From contig JALWDV010000797.1 of the NCBI GenBank assembly GCA_027036755.1, positions 1 through 6,573 on the forward strand: 6,573 bases of DNA, in the 5' to 3' direction. Both the position numbers and the translations under genes were made by a program. The notes beneath the pieces are model-generated. The model was given only the letters and a program-made list of their open reading frames with translations, made no database searches and was not told the origin of the DNA. Source of the stretch: Anaerolineae bacterium. GTDB taxonomy: Bacteria > Chloroflexota > Anaerolineae > J102. Shown here piece by piece: positions 5,130 to 6,573 of this stretch. How positions within the stretch are numbered: position 1 is the first letter of the stretch; the number at the start of each line of letters is the position of its first letter.

Positions 5130-6281
5130 ATGCCCTGGTTTCTCATCGAGCCCTCTGGCTATCGATATCCCATCAGTGAAAACGAAGAGGATGGCCTGAG
5201 CATTGGCCGCACGCCCGATAACGACGTCGTCCTCAGCGATCCCGGCGTTTCCAGACATCACGCCTACATTCGCGTGCGGGGTCAGGAGGCGTGGCTATAC
5301 GATCGAGGCAGCGCCAACGGCGTCTGGCTCAATGGCGAGCGGATCGACGCGCCGCGTTTGATGAAGCATGGGGATGTCATCCAGGTGGGGAGCACCCAAT
5401 TGCGGATGATGTACGCGCCGCCCGAGCCTCCTCCCGCGTCTCCGACGACGCCCGCCACGCCCGCCCGCAAAAAGCCATCCGCCACGCCTTATGTGGTGTT
5501 GGGCGCGCTTATGGGGCTGTTGGGTTTGGTTGCTGTGGGATTGGCCATGCTGCCTGGGTTCACCCGGGCTTCTACGCCCACTCCCGCCCCGTCTCCTTAC
5601 GCCCGTTACGCAGACGCCATTCGGGCCACTGTGTTTGTGCTGACGCCCATGGGTGATACGCCCAATGGTCGGGCGGGCACGGGCGTCATCCTCACCAAGA
5701 AGGGTCGCATCCTCACCGCCTACAGCGTGGCGATCAATCCGGTCACCGGGCGTTCTTACAATCGCAGCAATCAGGTGATGGTGGGGGTCATGCCCGCCGA
5801 AGGCGGCCAAACGGGCGATCTCGTCTGGTATCTGGCCCATGTGGTGCGGGCGGATCGCCAGCGCGATATGGCGGTGTTGCAGATTTATGCACTGCGGGAT
5901 GGTTCGCCCCTGCCCAACAGCTTTCGTTTGCGGGCCATTCCTTTGGGCGATTCCGACGCATTGCAGCCCGATGACGCGATTGCCGTCATCAGTTTCCCGA
6001 CGGGAGGCGAGGGCGTTGGGCCATCGCTGGGCAAGGCGCTGGCCCTGGGCGAAGGGCGGGCGGTTGCTTTTCTGCCCGATACAGCGATTCAGGCCGAGCG
6101 GGGATGGATTGTGACGGACATCGCCTTGAGTCAGTCCAACATCGGCGCGCCGGCGCTGGATGGCGAAGGGCGGCTGGTTGGATTGTATCCGGGCCCGGAC
6201 GCATCGCAGAAGAGTGGCGCGGGCAACAACGTGCGGCCCATCAACCTGGCCCGGCCGTTGTGGGTCACCGGGCCGCAGTGA
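5130..6281 (+). CDS. FHA domain - transmembrane helix - trypsin/HtrA-like pseudoprotease
   Basis: The 383-residue product has three parts. An FHA phosphothreonine-binding domain (about 5-95) has Gly26-Arg27, Asn31-Asp32, SRHHA (41-45) and Asn63-Gly64, the residues that contact phosphopeptide in this family. A Pro/Thr-rich linker (97-119) follows, then one hydrophobic helix (about 121-143). A second Thr/Pro-rich linker leads to a trypsin-like domain (about 160-383). FHA should face the cytoplasm and the C-terminal domain the outside. In the protease domain GTGVILTKKGRILTAYSV aligns with the usual GSGVIIxxxGxILTNAHVV, placing Ser199 where the catalytic His belongs. Asp246 (RDMAVL) matches the catalytic Asp. 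SNIGAP (336-341) replaces GNSGGP, putting Ile338 at the nucleophile position. It is therefore most likely inactive as a protease, perhaps a binding or sensing domain. The substitutions are plain in-frame codons (AGC at 5724, ATC at 6141), not frameshifts. No kinase or phosphatase partner gene is in the window. Confidence 0.88.
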   Translation: MPWFLIEPSGYRYPISENEEDGLSIGRTPDNDVVLSDPGVSRHHAYIRVRGQEAWLYDRGSANGVWLNGERIDAPRLMKHGDVIQVGSTQLRMMYAPPEPPPASPTTPATPARKKPSATPYVVLGALMGLLGLVAVGLAMLPGFTRASTPTPAPSPYARYADAIRATVFVLTPMGDTPNGRAGTGVILTKKGRILTAYSVAINPVTGRSYNRSNQVMVGVMPAEGGQTGDLVWYLAHVVRADRQRDMAVLQIYALRDGSPLPNSFRLRAIPLGDSDALQPDDAIAVISFPTGGEGVGPSLGKALALGEGRAVAFLPDTAIQAERGWIVTDIALSQSNIGAPALDGEGRLVGLYPGPDASQKSGAGNNVRPINLARPLWVTGPQ

Positions 6282-6299
6282 TCATTTGTAACGCTTCCC

Positions 6300-6341
6300 C
6301 GCAGGGGGCGGATTGTGTTGCATCTCTCCCCGGCGTTTTTT
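6300..6341 (+). terminator. possible weak intrinsic terminator after the FHA-pseudoprotease gene
   Basis: CGC-A-GGGG (6300-6307) can pair with CCCC-G-GCG (6328-6335), with one internal A-G mismatch, and six T follow directly (6336-6341). The loop is about 20 nt, so the stem is modest. It lies 18 nt after the stop codon, the expected place for a terminator. Confidence 0.4.
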
Positions 6342-6455
6342 CTAGGGCATCCCGGATGATTTGACAGGTTGTCGCTCAACGGGTGCGTTCCAATTTGGGG
6401 GCAAATTTTGCCGACCGTCCGTCGCCAAGCGTTGCCGAGTGGCGTCTGCCACGTC

Positions 6456-6555
6456 CGCCGGGCGATGAAGTCGCCGGGCTACAAAACAGCGCCGGATAAA
6501 TCCGGCTAGCCCCGCAGGGGCGCTGTTTCTAGCCGGGGGACTTCATCCCCCGGCG
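6456..6555. repeat. multi-hairpin palindromic intergenic repeat
   Basis: The two ends (6456-6493 and 6519-6555) are inverse copies of each other over about 37 nt with a few changes. Each end folds by itself. The left hairpin is GCCGGGCGA (6457-6465), loop TGAAG, TCGCCGGGC (8 of 9 pairs). The right hairpin is GCCGGGGGA (6532-6540), loop CTTCA, TCCCCCGGC (9 of 9). AAACAGCGCC (6484-6493) pairs with GGCGCTGTTT (6519-6528). The middle has GCCGGAT-AA-ATCCGGC (6491-6506) and GCCCC-GCA-GGGGC (6509-6521). Weaker complementarity continues outward (GCCACG before, GCTGGC after), so the element may run to or past the window end. No coding potential is seen. The family is unrelated to the CAC-unit repeats upstream. 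Confidence 0.7.
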
Positions 6556-6573
6556 CTGGCGGCGGGCGCGAAG

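Noticed and set aside
6361..6366. TTGACA as a -35 box in the final intergenic region
   Set aside because: At 16-18 nt spacing the downstream hexamers (TGCGTT and neighbours) match a -10 box poorly.

Overview
The window is GC-rich bacterial chromosome carrying five plus-strand genes, separated by unusually repeat-rich gaps. No gene is supported on the minus strand. The taxonomic guess is an uncultured Chloroflexota (Anaerolineae-like) genome. It rests on protein style, sparse Shine-Dalgarno sequences, and palindromic intergenic repeats built from CACAAAG/CACGGAG units. This is an inference without any database check.

Positions 1-3309 look like one co-directional lipoate-centred block. It starts with the 3' nine-tenths of a dihydrolipoamide dehydrogenase (cut by the window edge just after its redox-active cysteines). 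Next comes a Rossmann-fold NAD(P)-dependent dehydrogenase resembling the 2,4-diaminopentanoate dehydrogenase family, and then lipoyl synthase (lipA). LipA makes the lipoyl cofactor on E2/GcvH proteins and dihydrolipoamide dehydrogenase reoxidises it. The role of the middle gene in this setting is unclear. A nested hairpin spans the stop codon of the middle gene.

Positions 3306-3687 form a dense non-coding stretch. A near-consensus sigma-70-type promoter (TTGACA, 17-nt spacer, TAGGAT) overlaps the lipA stop codon. About 110 bp further on is a strong stem-loop with a six-T tail. Between them lies an apparent small RNA with an ACCUCCU anti-Shine-Dalgarno-like tract and two perfect 10-bp stems. 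Directly after it sits a roughly 152-bp palindromic, MITE-like element with 11-bp terminal inverted repeats and an 8-bp flanking direct repeat.

Positions 3688-4887 encode an M20D-family metallo-amidohydrolase (hippurate / N-acyl-amino-acid hydrolase type) with all metal ligands present. The following gap (4888-5129) holds a short GC hairpin and a second long palindromic repeat of the same architecture as the first, ending just upstream of the next ribosome binding site.

Positions 5130-6281 encode a membrane-anchored protein with a cytoplasmic FHA domain, one transmembrane helix and a trypsin/HtrA-like outer domain. Two of its three catalytic residues are replaced (His to Ser, Ser to Ile), so it is most likely a pseudoprotease. 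The last 292 bp (6282-6573) hold a possible weak terminator and a third, unrelated repeat that folds into a multi-hairpin cruciform with compensatory base changes between its arms. The most interesting candidates are the small RNA after lipA, the MITE-like element beside it, and the FHA-pseudoprotease fusion.
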